The notes: generated by a model not told the origin, from the sequence alone. A stretch of 35,555 nucleotides of DNA from Rhodobiaceae bacterium (GCA_002683515.1 NYTN01000053.1:1-35555), one strand, 5' to 3'. Numbered from the stretch's first letter, positions 8,463-18,313 are shown. A program made the numbers and translations.

Positions 8463-9371
8463 ATGAAAAAAATAAGTATTCAGGCGCGAATATTGAAAAG
8501 GATTTTCAGGCATATTATCAAACCAATGCTCGTGAATGCCGGTGGCGTTGAGGGTCTTAAAATTGCTTCCCGTGGGGAGGGTCCAATAAGCCGCTTACTC
8601 TCGCGGATTATTCCAAAAGCCGACGAAAAAATCATGATTGACCATATTTACGCAGAATGGCTAGGTGACTCTGACGCCAAAGGTGCCCTGCTTTATTTGC
8701 ATGGCGGCGCATTTCTGTTAGGAAGTCCCAAATCTCATCGTGGTCTAGTTAAAAACATTACTAAATCCGGTTCATTTCGAGCGCTTTCAATTGATTACCG
8801 ACTGGCACCAAAACACAAATTTCCCGCCGCGCTTGAAGACGCGGAACAAGCCTATGACTGGCTTTTACAAAATGGCTATGCGCCAGAGAACATTGCAGTA
8901 GCTGGCGATAGTGCTGGTGGATGCCTGACCCTCACTTTATTATTGAAACTAAAAGAAGCCGGCAAACCCTTACCAGCCTGTGCTGTCACAATGTCACCAT
9001 GGACAGATTTAACTGGTAGCGGCGCATCTATTCGACTTCGTAATTATATTGACGATATGCTTGATGGTTCTAAACTAACTGAGACAGCAGCGTTATATCA
9101 TGGCGATACACCTGCAACTCACCCACTTGTTTCTCCGCTTTTTGGAGATTTGCAAAATTTACCGCCTTTACTTATTCAGGTTGGGACTGACGAAATCCTC
9201 TGGGATGATGCATGTTCATTTGCCGAGAAAGCTATCGAGGCTGGTAATGATTGCACATTGGAAATTTATGAAAATATGCCCCATGTTTTCCAGCTTGGAG
9301 GGGATTTTGTTCCAGAATCAAAGGAAGCTGTCAAAAAAATCACCTCTTTTATCAACGAGAATATAAGTTAG
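8463..9371 (+). CDS. alpha/beta hydrolase, hormone-sensitive lipase-type esterase
   Basis: A 302-residue cytoplasmic esterase of the HSL/acetyl esterase (bacterial family IV) group. The HGGAF oxyanion motif is near residues 80-84 and the nucleophile GDSAGG near 148-153. The acid comes from GTDEILWDD and the catalytic His from MPHVF, so all expected residues are present. It would hydrolyse short- to medium-chain acyl esters. CAGGAG lies 13 bases before the ATG, an unusually long spacing. It follows the symporter after a 120-base gap in which I see no terminator, so co-transcription is possible. Confidence 0.9.
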   Translation: MKKISIQARILKRIFRHIIKPMLVNAGGVEGLKIASRGEGPISRLLSRIIPKADEKIMIDHIYAEWLGDSDAKGALLYLHGGAFLLGSPKSHRGLVKNITKSGSFRALSIDYRLAPKHKFPAALEDAEQAYDWLLQNGYAPENIAVAGDSAGGCLTLTLLLKLKEAGKPLPACAVTMSPWTDLTGSGASIRLRNYIDDMLDGSKLTETAALYHGDTPATHPLVSPLFGDLQNLPPLLIQVGTDEILWDDACSFAEKAIEAGNDCTLEIYENMPHVFQLGGDFVPESKEAVKKITSFINENIS

Positions 9372-9790
9372 AATTTTCCAAGTTGCGCTTTACCCAGTTC
9401 TGGTACAAGTGTCACAGCAGATCGGCCGGCTTGCTCCAGATGCGCGAATGGCTATTCACCTGTGCGCGGGCTTCAAGAAAGCCCTGAATATTGAAAGCAA
9501 GCAACATACCTCTGGACCTTTTTAGCTCAAAATCCTGTAAACATTGCTCAATGCTTTAAAAAGGAAGGCGAATTCCGATTTATGACAGAAATAAAGCCGG
9601 TTGCATCTGCATAATAATTTTAATCCTTCTAGGTTAATATAATCTTGTTACCGGTATCTTCACATGACGATTTCATGACTTGTTTTCACAAAAACGTTAT
9701 CTCGTGCGACCATTGAGCGCTACATAACCCAAAAATAAGAATAAAATTGTAATAGATTGAATTTATTAAGAATAATATAGGTCAATAAAG

Positions 9791-9810
9791 CTGACATATT
9801 TACTTGTCAG
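9791..9810. promoter_or_regulatory. inverted repeat, possible operator upstream of gltB
   Basis: Perfect six-base arms CTGACA and TGTCAG flank an eight-base AT-rich spacer, a geometry often seen at dimeric regulator sites. It lies about 130 bases upstream of the predicted gltB promoter. No regulator gene lies nearby to assign to it. Confidence 0.3.
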
Positions 9811-9939
9811 TTTTCCCCACAAGTGGCATATTTACATTATCAATAGTGAACCTATTTAAGTCTCATCTCGTAGAATTATGGTGTACGGGGTGTAGGCATA
9901 TTGGCAATTTCTGGACTGTATGTTTTAAGAACATGCTTT

Positions 9940-9967
9940 TTGAATACTTATCATTAAGCGGTATAAT
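9940..9967 (+). promoter_or_regulatory. sigma70 promoter for gltBD
   Basis: The -35 is TTGAAT (9940-9945) and the -10 is a perfect TATAAT (9962-9967), with a 16-base spacer. Transcription would begin near 9974, giving a leader of about 80 bases before gltB. Confidence 0.65.
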
Positions 9968-9999
9968 TTAACTCCGCTCTGATGTCAGAAACCCAACCT

Positions 10000-10024
10000 G
10001 AGTATTTGATTCCTTTAAATACTC
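10000..10024 (+). promoter_or_regulatory. leader hairpin upstream of gltB
   Basis: Perfect eight-base arms GAGTATTT and AAATACTC surround a nine-base loop, between the predicted transcription start and the gltB ATG. No T-run follows, so it is not an intrinsic terminator. It could be a protein-binding dyad or an mRNA-stability or translation element. Confidence 0.4.
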
Positions 10025-10055
10025 AAAGCTAGAATGTGAAACGAGAGTTGAATTA

Positions 10056-13000
10056 ATGGATAGCAAAAAAAGCAGTTATCTTTCTGATAATAAGACAACG
10101 TTTAAAAATGAAAAGACCTCAGGCCTGCCTGAACCTCTCGGTCTATACAATCCTCGTTATGAACATGATGCATGTGGAATTGGCTTTGTAGCTGACATCA
10201 AGAACCGTAAGTCTCATGATATCATTGCTGATGGTTTAAAAATCCTTGATAATCTTGAACATAGGGGAGCTGTTGGCGCCGACCCAAAAGCTGGGGATGG
10301 CGTCGGTATTCTCATTCAAACACCCGATGCGTTTTTCCGCAAAAGATGTGATGAAGCAGGATTTAGTTTACCCGAAGAGGGTAGCTATGCCGTTGGATTC
10401 TTTTTTTTGCCACCAGAAACTGAGAACCGCATTCAAGTCCAAAAAATTGCTGAAAAGATTGTTGCTGAAGAAGGCCACACTGTTTTAGGCTGGCGCGATG
10501 TGCCTGTAGACAATAGCGATCTCGGAGAATCAATTTATCCATCAGAGCCTCACTCCCGTCAACTTTTGATTGGTAACGCTCAAGACACCGATAAAAGAGA
10601 CAAATTTGACCGTGATTTGTTCGTTATACGTCGCCGAGTCGAAATTGAAGTAAAAAAACTTGCTAACCCCGATATAGACGGATTTTTCTATATCCCGTCG
10701 ATGAACTCTCGGACTGTTCTTTACAAAGGCCTGCTGCTTTCAAGCCAGCTAGGGCCTTATTATCTTGACCTACAAGATAAAGATATGGTTTCCGCTATGG
10801 CGCTTGTTCACCAACGCTTTTCAACCAATACGTTTCCAACTTGGAGCCTAGCACAGCCTTTCAGAATGATTTGTCATAATGGTGAAATCAATACTGTACG
10901 CGGTAATGTCAATTGGATGGCAGCGCGCCACGAAGCTCTCAAATCTGAACTTTTTGGTGAGGATCTCAAAAAACTTTGGCCGCTAATAGAAGAAGGCCAA
11001 TCCGACTCTGCTTCTTTTGACAATGCTTTAGAACTGATGGTTCAAAGTGGTTATTCACTCCCACATGCTATGATGATGCTTATACCAGAGGCTTGGTCAG
11101 GTAACCCTCTCTTGGATGCCAAAAGACGCGCCTTTTACGAGTATAACGCCGCTTTAATGGAGCCATGGGATGGCCCTGCGGCGGTTGCCTTTACCAATGG
11201 TCGCCAGATTGGTGCGACGCTTGACCGTAACGGCCTGCGCCCTGCCAGATATTATGTGACTTCTGATGACCGCGTTATGATGGCATCTGAGATGGGTGTA
11301 CTTCCTGCACCGGAGGACAAAATCATCGAGAAATGGCGCCTCCAGCCTGGTAAAATGCTTCTTATTGACCTCGAACAAGGTCGTATCATCGAAGACGATG
11401 AAATTAAAGCAGACCTTGCCTCTGCTCAGCCCTATCAAGAATGGCTCAATCAGGCACAAATCAAATTGTCAGAATTGCCTGAAAGTTCAGCACCAACCCA
11501 TGTCAGCTTACATGCAACGGTTCTTGATTTACAACAAGCATTTGGCTACACGCAGGAAGATCTTAAATTCTTACTCTCGCCAATGGTCGAAAGAAGCGAA
11601 GAAGCGATTGGGTCAATGGGAACCGATACGCCCATTTCCGCTCTTTCTGATAAATCCAAGCTTCTTTTCACCTACTTTAAGCAGCTATTTGCTCAAGTAA
11701 CCAATCCACCGATTGATCCTATTCGTGAAGAATTGGTTATGTCATTGGTCTCCTTTATCGGCCCACGACCAAATTTGCTTGAACTGGAAGATACCGCCAA
11801 GCAAAAGCGGCTTGAGGTTGACCAGCCCGTTCTTACAAATGCAGATTTAGAGAAAATCAGAACCATCAGTGATATTGAAGATAATAACTTTCATGCAAAA
11901 ACACTTGATATCTGCTGGCCTGCCGACCAAGGCGCAGACGGCATGTCTCAAAGACTTGCCGCGCTTTGTGAAGAAGCTGAGATTGCTATTACTCAAAATC
12001 ACGAGAATATTATTATTCTTTCCGACCGGAATTTGTCCGCCGATAAAGTCGCTATCCCGGCATTGCTCGCAACCTCAGCCGTTCACCATCATCTAATCAG
12101 CAAAGGCCTTCGTACGTCGACTGGTCTGGTTGTTGAAACTGGTGAAGCCCGCGAAGTCCACCACATATGCTGTCTCGCAGGTTATGGTGCAGAAGCTGTT
12201 AATCCTTACCTAGCTTTTGAAACACTTGAGCAAATGTGCCTAGAGAATGAAGAGACGAGAGATTTAAAATCCGACGAAATTGCACAGCGCTATATAAAAG
12301 CCATGAGTAAAGGTATCCGCAAAGTGATGTCCAAAATGGGTATCTCAACCTACCAATCCTATTGCGGCGCACAGATATTTGATGCCATAGGACTTTCCGG
12401 CAAATTTGTGGACTCTTACTTCCGTGGCACAGCTACAACAATTGAAGGCATTGGCCTTGAAGAAGTTGCGCTCGAAACTGTGCAGCGTCATACCGACGCC
12501 TTTGGTGATAAAGCAATTCTGCGCAGTAGCCTAGAGGTTGGCGGTGAATATGCTGTTCGCACACGCGGCGAAGATCATATGTGGAATGCCGACACAGTCA
12601 GCACATTGCAACATGCTGTAAGGAGTGATGACCTCAAAACATATAAGGAATATGCCGATAAGGTAAACGTACAGAACGAGAAGTTGTTAACTTTGCGCGG
12701 CTTGTTCAAACTTAAAAAAGCTGCAGAAAATAGCCGTCAGGAAATTTCTATAGATGATGTTGAACCGGCCTCAGAAATCGTGAAGCGCTTTGCGACAGGT
12801 GCCATGTCTTTTGGTTCTATTAGCCCAGAAGCTCACCAAACTCTTGCCGTAGCGATGAACCGTATTGGCGGTAAATCCAATACTGGGGAAGGCGGCGAGG
12901 AGTCCCAACGATTTACACCTCTTGAAAATGGCGACAGTATGCGTTCAGCCATTAAACAGGTTGCCTCAGGGCGCTTCGGTGTGACAACCGAATATCTGGT

Positions 13001-14729
13001 GAATTCAGATATGATCCAAATCAAGATGGCACAGGGTGCAAAACCTGGTGAAGGCGGTCAGCTCCCCGGTCACAAAGTTGACCGTCGTATCGCTGCTGTT
13101 CGCCATTCAACTCCCGGTGTTGGCCTTATCTCCCCACCCCCACACCACGATATTTACTCTATCGAAGATCTTGCACAGCTTATCTTTGACCTTAAAAACG
13201 CCAATAGCGCTGCAGATATTTCAGTAAAGCTTGTCTCCGAGGTTGGGGTTGGAACCGTGGCAGCTGGGGTGTCGAAAGCCCGCGCAGACCATATCACCAT
13301 TTCAGGGTTTGAAGGCGGCACAGGTGCAAGCCCGCTGACCTCCATTAAGCATGCGGGTAGTCCTTGGGAAATCGGTCTTGCCGAAACACACCAGACACTT
13401 GTACTGAACCGATTAAGAACCAGAATTTCCGTTCAAGTTGACGGCGGTCTCCGCACAGGTCGTGATGTTGTAATTGGGGCTCTACTGGGTGCCGATGAAT
13501 TTGGCTTTGCAACGGCTCCGCTGATTGCATCTGGTTGTATCATGATGCGCAAGTGCCATCTTAATACCTGCCCTGTCGGCATTGCCACTCAAGATGAAAC
13601 CTTGAGGAAACGCTTCACTGGCACACCTGAGCATGTCATTAATTATTTCTTCTTCGTTGCCGAAGAAGTGCGTGAAATCATGGCTGAAATGGGTGTACGC
13701 TCTTTGAACGAACTTATCGGTCAGACCGACATGCTTGATACGGATGAAGCCATAGCTCACTGGAAAGCTAAAGGGCTTGATTTCAGCAAGCTGTTCGCAA
13801 AAATCGACAGTCGTGGTGAAGCCGTTTATCGCAGTCAAAAACAAGAACACCCAATCGTTGACATTCTTGACCGCAAGCTAATTTCTCAAGCGCAGGATGC
13901 TCTTGAAAATAAAAAACCGGTTACTATCGAAACACCGATTACGAATATTGATAGAACTGCTGGCGCCATGCTTTCAGGCGAAGTCGCAAAGAAATATGGC
14001 CATAAAGGTTTAGCAGAAGACTCTATCTCTGTGCGCCTCAGGGGGACTGCTGGACAAAGCTTCGGCGCATTTCTGGCTCGTGGCGTTTCTTTCGAACTGG
14101 TCGGCGAAGCTAATGACTATGTCGGCAAAGGCTTGTCGGGGGGCCGAATTGCGATTTACCCACCCGAAGAAAGCGGCATTACACCTGAAAAAAGTATCAT
14201 TGTCGGTAACACCGTACTTTACGGGGCGATTAGCGGTGAATGTTATTTTCGGGGGGTCGCTGGTGAACGCTTTGCGGTAAGAAATTCAGGTGCATTTGCC
14301 GTTGTTGAAGGTTCAGGCGATCATTGCTGCGAATATATGACAGGCGGATGTGTAGTTGTGCTTGGCGAGACAGGGCGTAACTTTGCAGCTGGTATGTCAG
14401 GCGGCATTGCTTATGTCTTAAACGAAAATGACGCGTTTGAAGCAAAATGTAATATGTCGATGGTTGAGCTTGAGAACATTGACTCAATCATGACAAATGA
14501 TCTGTCAGATTTAAGTGATAATATGTCAGGTAATGATGCTGAAAGGCTTTACAAGTTACTTGAAAACCATGCCCGTTATACCAATTCCGCAAAGGCAAAA
14601 ACCATTCTTGCGGATTGGGACAACTGGCTACCAAAATTTGTTAAAGTCATGCCGTCAGAATATCGTCGTGCCTTAAAAGAACTTGAAGTTGAATCAACGG
14701 ACAATGAGTCCACACTGCCGGGAGAGTAA
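10056..14729 (+). CDS. gltB: glutamate synthase (NADPH) large subunit
   Basis: A 1557-residue protein, near the usual length. It takes the amide nitrogen of glutamine and, with 2-oxoglutarate, forms two glutamates. Domains in order: a 39-residue leader whose removal would expose catalytic Cys40 (EHDACGIGF); the class II amidotransferase with the NGEINT and DRNGLRPARY motifs; a central domain; the FMN-binding synthase barrel containing GEGGEE and KPGEGGQLPGHKV; the 3Fe-4S ligands in CIMMRKCHLNTCPVG; and a C-terminal GXGXG beta-helix (LRGTAGQSFGAF, GNTVLYGAISGE). gltD follows after three bases, so the two form one operon. Expression is likely driven from the promoter at 9940-9967. Confidence 0.98.
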   Translation: MDSKKSSYLSDNKTTFKNEKTSGLPEPLGLYNPRYEHDACGIGFVADIKNRKSHDIIADGLKILDNLEHRGAVGADPKAGDGVGILIQTPDAFFRKRCDEAGFSLPEEGSYAVGFFFLPPETENRIQVQKIAEKIVAEEGHTVLGWRDVPVDNSDLGESIYPSEPHSRQLLIGNAQDTDKRDKFDRDLFVIRRRVEIEVKKLANPDIDGFFYIPSMNSRTVLYKGLLLSSQLGPYYLDLQDKDMVSAMALVHQRFSTNTFPTWSLAQPFRMICHNGEINTVRGNVNWMAARHEALKSELFGEDLKKLWPLIEEGQSDSASFDNALELMVQSGYSLPHAMMMLIPEAWSGNPLLDAKRRAFYEYNAALMEPWDGPAAVAFTNGRQIGATLDRNGLRPARYYVTSDDRVMMASEMGVLPAPEDKIIEKWRLQPGKMLLIDLEQGRIIEDDEIKADLASAQPYQEWLNQAQIKLSELPESSAPTHVSLHATVLDLQQAFGYTQEDLKFLLSPMVERSEEAIGSMGTDTPISALSDKSKLLFTYFKQLFAQVTNPPIDPIREELVMSLVSFIGPRPNLLELEDTAKQKRLEVDQPVLTNADLEKIRTISDIEDNNFHAKTLDICWPADQGADGMSQRLAALCEEAEIAITQNHENIIILSDRNLSADKVAIPALLATSAVHHHLISKGLRTSTGLVVETGEAREVHHICCLAGYGAEAVNPYLAFETLEQMCLENEETRDLKSDEIAQRYIKAMSKGIRKVMSKMGISTYQSYCGAQIFDAIGLSGKFVDSYFRGTATTIEGIGLEEVALETVQRHTDAFGDKAILRSSLEVGGEYAVRTRGEDHMWNADTVSTLQHAVRSDDLKTYKEYADKVNVQNEKLLTLRGLFKLKKAAENSRQEISIDDVEPASEIVKRFATGAMSFGSISPEAHQTLAVAMNRIGGKSNTGEGGEESQRFTPLENGDSMRSAIKQVASGRFGVTTEYLVNSDMIQIKMAQGAKPGEGGQLPGHKVDRRIAAVRHSTPGVGLISPPPHHDIYSIEDLAQLIFDLKNANSAADISVKLVSEVGVGTVAAGVSKARADHITISGFEGGTGASPLTSIKHAGSPWEIGLAETHQTLVLNRLRTRISVQVDGGLRTGRDVVIGALLGADEFGFATAPLIASGCIMMRKCHLNTCPVGIATQDETLRKRFTGTPEHVINYFFFVAEEVREIMAEMGVRSLNELIGQTDMLDTDEAIAHWKAKGLDFSKLFAKIDSRGEAVYRSQKQEHPIVDILDRKLISQAQDALENKKPVTIETPITNIDRTAGAMLSGEVAKKYGHKGLAEDSISVRLRGTAGQSFGAFLARGVSFELVGEANDYVGKGLSGGRIAIYPPEESGITPEKSIIVGNTVLYGAISGECYFRGVAGERFAVRNSGAFAVVEGSGDHCCEYMTGGCVVVLGETGRNFAAGMSGGIAYVLNENDAFEAKCNMSMVELENIDSIMTNDLSDLSDNMSGNDAERLYKLLENHARYTNSAKAKTILADWDNWLPKFVKVMPSEYRRALKELEVESTDNESTLPGE

Positions 14730-14732
14730 GAT

Positions 14733-16151
14733 ATGGGTAAGCCAACGGGTTTTCTCGAATATAATAGACATGACCGAAGCTATGTTGACCCTGAGGAACG
14801 GGTTCAGCATTTCCGTGAATTCGTTGTGCCATTGGAAGCTGATGAGCTGAAAAAGCAGGCTTCTCGCTGCATGGATTGCGGTGTTCCCTATTGTCATAAT
14901 GGCTGTCCGGTGAACAACCAAATTCCTGATTGGAATGATTTAACTTATAATGGAAAATGGCAGGAAGCACTTCAAAACCTGCACTCCACGAATAACTTCC
15001 CAGAATTTACGGGACGCATCTGCCCAGCACCATGCGAAGCAAGTTGTACGCTTAACCTTATTGATGAGCCAGTAACTATTAAATCCATTGAATGTGCCAT
15101 CATCGACAAGGGCTGGGAAGAAGACTGGATTAAACCATTTGTATCTGAAGCCAAGACAGGAAAGTCTGTTGCGGTTATTGGCTCAGGCCCTGCAGGACTT
15201 GCCGCATCCCAGCAGCTTGCCCGCGCCGGTCATGACGTTCATCTTTATGAAAAAAATGCTAAAGCTGGCGGTCTTCTTCGCTATGGCATTCCTGATTTTA
15301 AAATGGAAAAACATCTCATCGATCGCCGTGTCGAGCAATTGGAAGCTGAAGGTGTCACCTTCCATTTGAACACACATGTCGGTGTTGATATTACCGGCGA
15401 CGAACTTCATGCAAAACATGATGCTGTTGTACTTGCAGGTGGCTCAGAGTCGCCGCGTGACTTGCCTGTCCCGGGCCGTGAGCTTGATGGCGTTCACTAT
15501 GCGATGGACTTTTTACCCCAACAAAACCGCCGCGTTGGACAGGAGCCAATTGGTGATATTGAACCTATTATGGCAACTGACAAGCATGTTGTTGTAATTG
15601 GGGGTGGTGATACCGGTTCAGATTGTATCGGAACGAGTTTCCGACAGGGTGCGCTTTCAGTTACACAACTTGAAATTATGCCTATGCCTCCTGAAAAAGA
15701 AGACAAGGGTATGACTTGGCCAAACTGGCCACTCAAGCTTCGCACCTCCAGCTCTCAAGAAGAAGGCGCTTTGCGGGACTTCTCGGTTACAACAAATGAA
15801 CTGGTCGGGAGTGACGGCAAGGTTTCAGCTCTTAAATGTGCGCGTGTTGACACTAACTTCCAGCCAGAACCGGATAGCGAATTTGAAATCAAAGCCGATT
15901 TGGTTTTGCTTGCTATGGGTTTTGTCCACCCAATCCACTTGGGCTTATTGGAACAACTTGGCGTTGATCTCGATAAAAGGGGCAATGTCGCTGCAGATAC
16001 TGAAAGCTATACCAGCACCCAAAAGAAAGTGTTTGCTTGTGGTGATATGCGCCGAGGTCAGTCACTGGTGGTCTGGGCGATCCGAGAAGGCCGCCAATGC
16101 GCCAGAGAAGTTGATATGTTCCTGATGGGCGAGTCAGCACTCCCTAGGTAA
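14733..16151 (+). CDS. gltD: glutamate synthase (NADPH) small subunit
   Basis: A 472-residue FAD protein that passes electrons from NADPH to GltB. The N-terminal cysteines CMDCGVPYCHNGCPV and CPAPCEASC bind the two 4Fe-4S clusters. IGSGPAGLAAS begins the FAD Rossmann fold (about residues 149-159), and VIGGGDTGSDC marks the NADPH-binding fold. The C-terminal FACGDMRRGQSLVVWAI block is the family's closing FAD contact. It starts three bases after gltB and is surely co-transcribed with it. Its end lies eight bases from the convergent transglycosylase gene. Confidence 0.97.
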   Translation: MGKPTGFLEYNRHDRSYVDPEERVQHFREFVVPLEADELKKQASRCMDCGVPYCHNGCPVNNQIPDWNDLTYNGKWQEALQNLHSTNNFPEFTGRICPAPCEASCTLNLIDEPVTIKSIECAIIDKGWEEDWIKPFVSEAKTGKSVAVIGSGPAGLAASQQLARAGHDVHLYEKNAKAGGLLRYGIPDFKMEKHLIDRRVEQLEAEGVTFHLNTHVGVDITGDELHAKHDAVVLAGGSESPRDLPVPGRELDGVHYAMDFLPQQNRRVGQEPIGDIEPIMATDKHVVVIGGGDTGSDCIGTSFRQGALSVTQLEIMPMPPEKEDKGMTWPNWPLKLRTSSSQEEGALRDFSVTTNELVGSDGKVSALKCARVDTNFQPEPDSEFEIKADLVLLAMGFVHPIHLGLLEQLGVDLDKRGNVAADTESYTSTQKKVFACGDMRRGQSLVVWAIREGRQCAREVDMFLMGESALPR

Positions 16152-16159
16152 CAGGCAGT

Positions 16160-17362
16160 CTATTTAAGTCTATTCAGCAATGCCGGGGTAGCATACCCGT
16201 CTGGTTGAAGCTCGCACTTTTTTTGATAAGCACGAATAGCGTCGCGTGTTTTCTGTCCCATCATACCGTCTGGCTTACCCGTTGGATATCCAGCAGTTGT
16301 CAGTAAAGATTGCAACTCACGCAATTCAGACGGATGTAAAGGGCGCTCGGATTTTGGCCAGGCTGTTCTAACCCCTTCTCCTTCACCCAGTTTGTCGGAT
16401 AGAATACCAATTGCCAGGGCATAAAATGGTGCGGTGTTGTAGCGTAAAATCGCACGGAAATTATCGGTCACCAGAAATGCTGGACCGGAATACCCAGCTG
16501 GCAAATAAAGTGCCGCTTTTTCATTATTTTTTGGCACCTGCTTTTTGACACCACGAACCCCGAGCCTCAGCCATTGCTTCAATGTCTTTTGATGAGCCAA
16601 ATCTGCCTGAGCAAAATCAAATCCCTCCGGCAGAGCGACCTCATATCCCCATCTAATTTCATCCCGCCATCCAGAGACTTTCAGATAGTTGGCGGCTGAA
16701 CCCAGCGCATCTTCTCGGCTGTTCCAGATGTCGCGTTTGCCGTCGCCTGTCGCATCAACTGCATAACCCAAATAAGTGGTTGGGATAAATTGTGTTTGCC
16801 CCATTGCTCCCGCCCATGAGCCATACATTTTATCTGCCGGAATATCACCGGCCTCTAAAATCTTCAGCGCAGCTATCAGTTGTTTTCGGCCAAATGCCTT
16901 ACGCCGCCCCCCATCATAGCCAAGGGTCGCTAAGGCTCTAAGAACATGCTTTTTACCTTGATACCCACCATAGTTGGTTTCCATGCCCCAGATAGCTGTC
17001 AGCAAAAATCTGTTAACACCATAGGTTTGTTCAAGCCGGTCAAAAATCGCTTGATTAGAGGCAAGCATAGATTTGCCCTTATTAAGACGCGTATCTGATA
17101 CCATTGTATCGAGATAATCCCATGCAGGTTTTACATATTCTGGTTGCCGCGCTGCAAGAGCGAGGATATCGTGATCCATAGTCAGCCCGACCAGATTATT
17201 AAGTGTCGCCTCGGACAGCCCTTCCGCTTGAGCTGAAACCTTCACATCTGACAACCATTTATCAAAGCCAGAAACAGGCGAGGCGATTGTCAGAGGTGAC
17301 ATATTGATTAAAATAAAACCAACTAAAAGGCTGAGTGTGAAATTGATATGGCGCATGGACAT
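16160..17362 (-). CDS. lytic murein transglycosylase (MltB/SLT_2 type) with peptidoglycan-binding domain
   Basis: A 400-residue periplasmic enzyme that cleaves the MurNAc-GlcNAc bond of peptidoglycan to give 1,6-anhydro ends. Residues 1-27 form a Sec signal peptide ending near TIA-SP, with no lipobox, unlike E. coli MltB. The SLT_2 domain covers about 30-320. The catalytic Glu lies in WGMETNYGG, and the SWAGAMGQTQFIPTTY block follows. A PG_binding_1 domain occupies roughly 335-400 (LQSLLTTAGYPTGKPDGMMG). It is divergent from galU, with 78 bases between the starts. Confidence 0.93.
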   Translation of the reverse strand: MSMRHINFTLSLLVGFILINMSPLTIASPVSGFDKWLSDVKVSAQAEGLSEATLNNLVGLTMDHDILALAARQPEYVKPAWDYLDTMVSDTRLNKGKSMLASNQAIFDRLEQTYGVNRFLLTAIWGMETNYGGYQGKKHVLRALATLGYDGGRRKAFGRKQLIAALKILEAGDIPADKMYGSWAGAMGQTQFIPTTYLGYAVDATGDGKRDIWNSREDALGSAANYLKVSGWRDEIRWGYEVALPEGFDFAQADLAHQKTLKQWLRLGVRGVKKQVPKNNEKAALYLPAGYSGPAFLVTDNFRAILRYNTAPFYALAIGILSDKLGEGEGVRTAWPKSERPLHPSELRELQSLLTTAGYPTGKPDGMMGQKTRDAIRAYQKKCELQPDGYATPALLNRLK

Positions 17363-17364
17363 TT

Positions 17365-17394
17365 TTGTTAGAATCCCTTCTTTTAAGTTATGCT
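17365..17394 (+). promoter_or_regulatory. putative sigma70 promoter for galU-kdsD
   Basis: TTGTTA (17365-17370) and TATGCT (17389-17394) are separated by 18 bases and lie about 50 bases upstream of the galU ATG. Both are partial matches to consensus, so confidence is modest. Confidence 0.4.
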
Positions 17395-17440
17395 AAACGA
17401 GTTCTTTGGCAGTTAAAACTATTTATCGAGGTTTAAACTA

Positions 17441-18313
17441 ATGAGTCAGAAAATCAGGAAAGTTATTTTCCCAGTCGCTGGTATGGGTACGAGGTTTTTG
17501 CCAGCCACTAAAGCCGTCCCTAAAGAGATGCTCCCGGTTTTCAGCAAACCGCTCATTCAATGGAGTGTTGAGGAGGCAACTGAAGCAGGAATTACTGAAT
17601 TTATATTTGTGACCTCACCCGACAAACCTTCCATCATTAGCCATTTTCAGTCCTCACCTGCCTATGAGGCAATGCTCCAAGAGCGGAATAAGACTGAAGA
17701 GCTCGAATTATTAAAAGCTGGATTGCCGGATAATGCCAAAATTACTGAAGTTTCCCAAGACAAACCGCTCGGGCTTGGGCATGCCATATGGTGTGCAAAA
17801 GAAGCAGTCGGAAATGAACCCTTCGCCGTTATTTTACCCGATGACATGGTCCAACATACATCGGGCTGTTTAAAGCAAATGGTTGATGCTTATGAGAAGA
17901 CAGGTGGAAATCTTGTTGCTGTGGAAAACGTCCCAACAGACCAGACCTACCGCTATGGGATTTTAGATCCGGAAACAGATGACGGGCAGCTTGTAAAAAT
18001 CAGAGGAATGGTAGAAAAACCAGCTCCGGAGGACGCCCCATCCGATTTGGCCATAATTGGACGTTATATTCTTGACCCTATGATTATGGAAACACTGGAT
18101 AAAGGAAAAACAGGTGCAGGTGGTGAAATTCAAATCACTGACGCAATGGCTGACCTCATCGGCACATGCCCGTTACATGGGCTTAGATTTGAGGGTACAC
18201 GCTATGATTGTGGTAACAAGGTGGGCTTCCTTGCCGCCAATCTAGCTTATGCAGCACTTGACCCGGAACTTGTTGATGGCCTGCAAGAGCAAAACAGGAC
18301 AATATTTAAATGA
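17441..18313 (+). CDS. galU: UTP-glucose-1-phosphate uridylyltransferase
   Basis: A 290-residue cytoplasmic enzyme making UDP-glucose from UTP and glucose 1-phosphate. The nucleotidyltransferase signature AGMGTRFLPATKAVPKEMLP is at residues 13-32. The metal-binding DDM follows FAVILP, and VEKPAPEDAPS and KTGAGGEIQITDA are typical of GalU. Length matches the family. Its stop overlaps the next start by four bases (ATGA), coupling UDP-sugar supply to Kdo precursor synthesis, so an envelope-polysaccharide role is likely. Confidence 0.96.
   Translation: MSQKIRKVIFPVAGMGTRFLPATKAVPKEMLPVFSKPLIQWSVEEATEAGITEFIFVTSPDKPSIISHFQSSPAYEAMLQERNKTEELELLKAGLPDNAKITEVSQDKPLGLGHAIWCAKEAVGNEPFAVILPDDMVQHTSGCLKQMVDAYEKTGGNLVAVENVPTDQTYRYGILDPETDDGQLVKIRGMVEKPAPEDAPSDLAIIGRYILDPMIMETLDKGKTGAGGEIQITDAMADLIGTCPLHGLRFEGTRYDCGNKVGFLAANLAYAALDPELVDGLQEQNRTIFK

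Larger units (their letters stand above)
9372..10055. other. long intergenic stretch: possible coding debris (9372-9614), then gltB promoter region
   Basis: No intact gene is supported here. The first 240 bases look more coding-like than the rest, with short open stretches broken by stops. The clearest is plus-strand 9495-9614, 39 codons closed by TAA, reading KKEGEFRFM in its middle. A minus-strand frame through 9550-9424 is also open for about 40 codons. These may be remains of a decayed gene or chance. The remaining 440 bases are AT-rich and contain a dyad at 9791-9810, a promoter at 9940-9967 and a leader hairpin at 10000-10024. Confidence 0.45.

Noticed and set aside
8452..8466. Four-codon mini-ORF overlapping the esterase start
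   Set aside because: The ribosome site is only two bases from its ATG, too close for initiation; more likely the site serves the esterase at long spacing.
13482..13850. 122-residue minus-strand open frame inside gltB
   Set aside because: It lies opposite the conserved 3Fe-4S region of GltB and has no ribosome binding site or motif.
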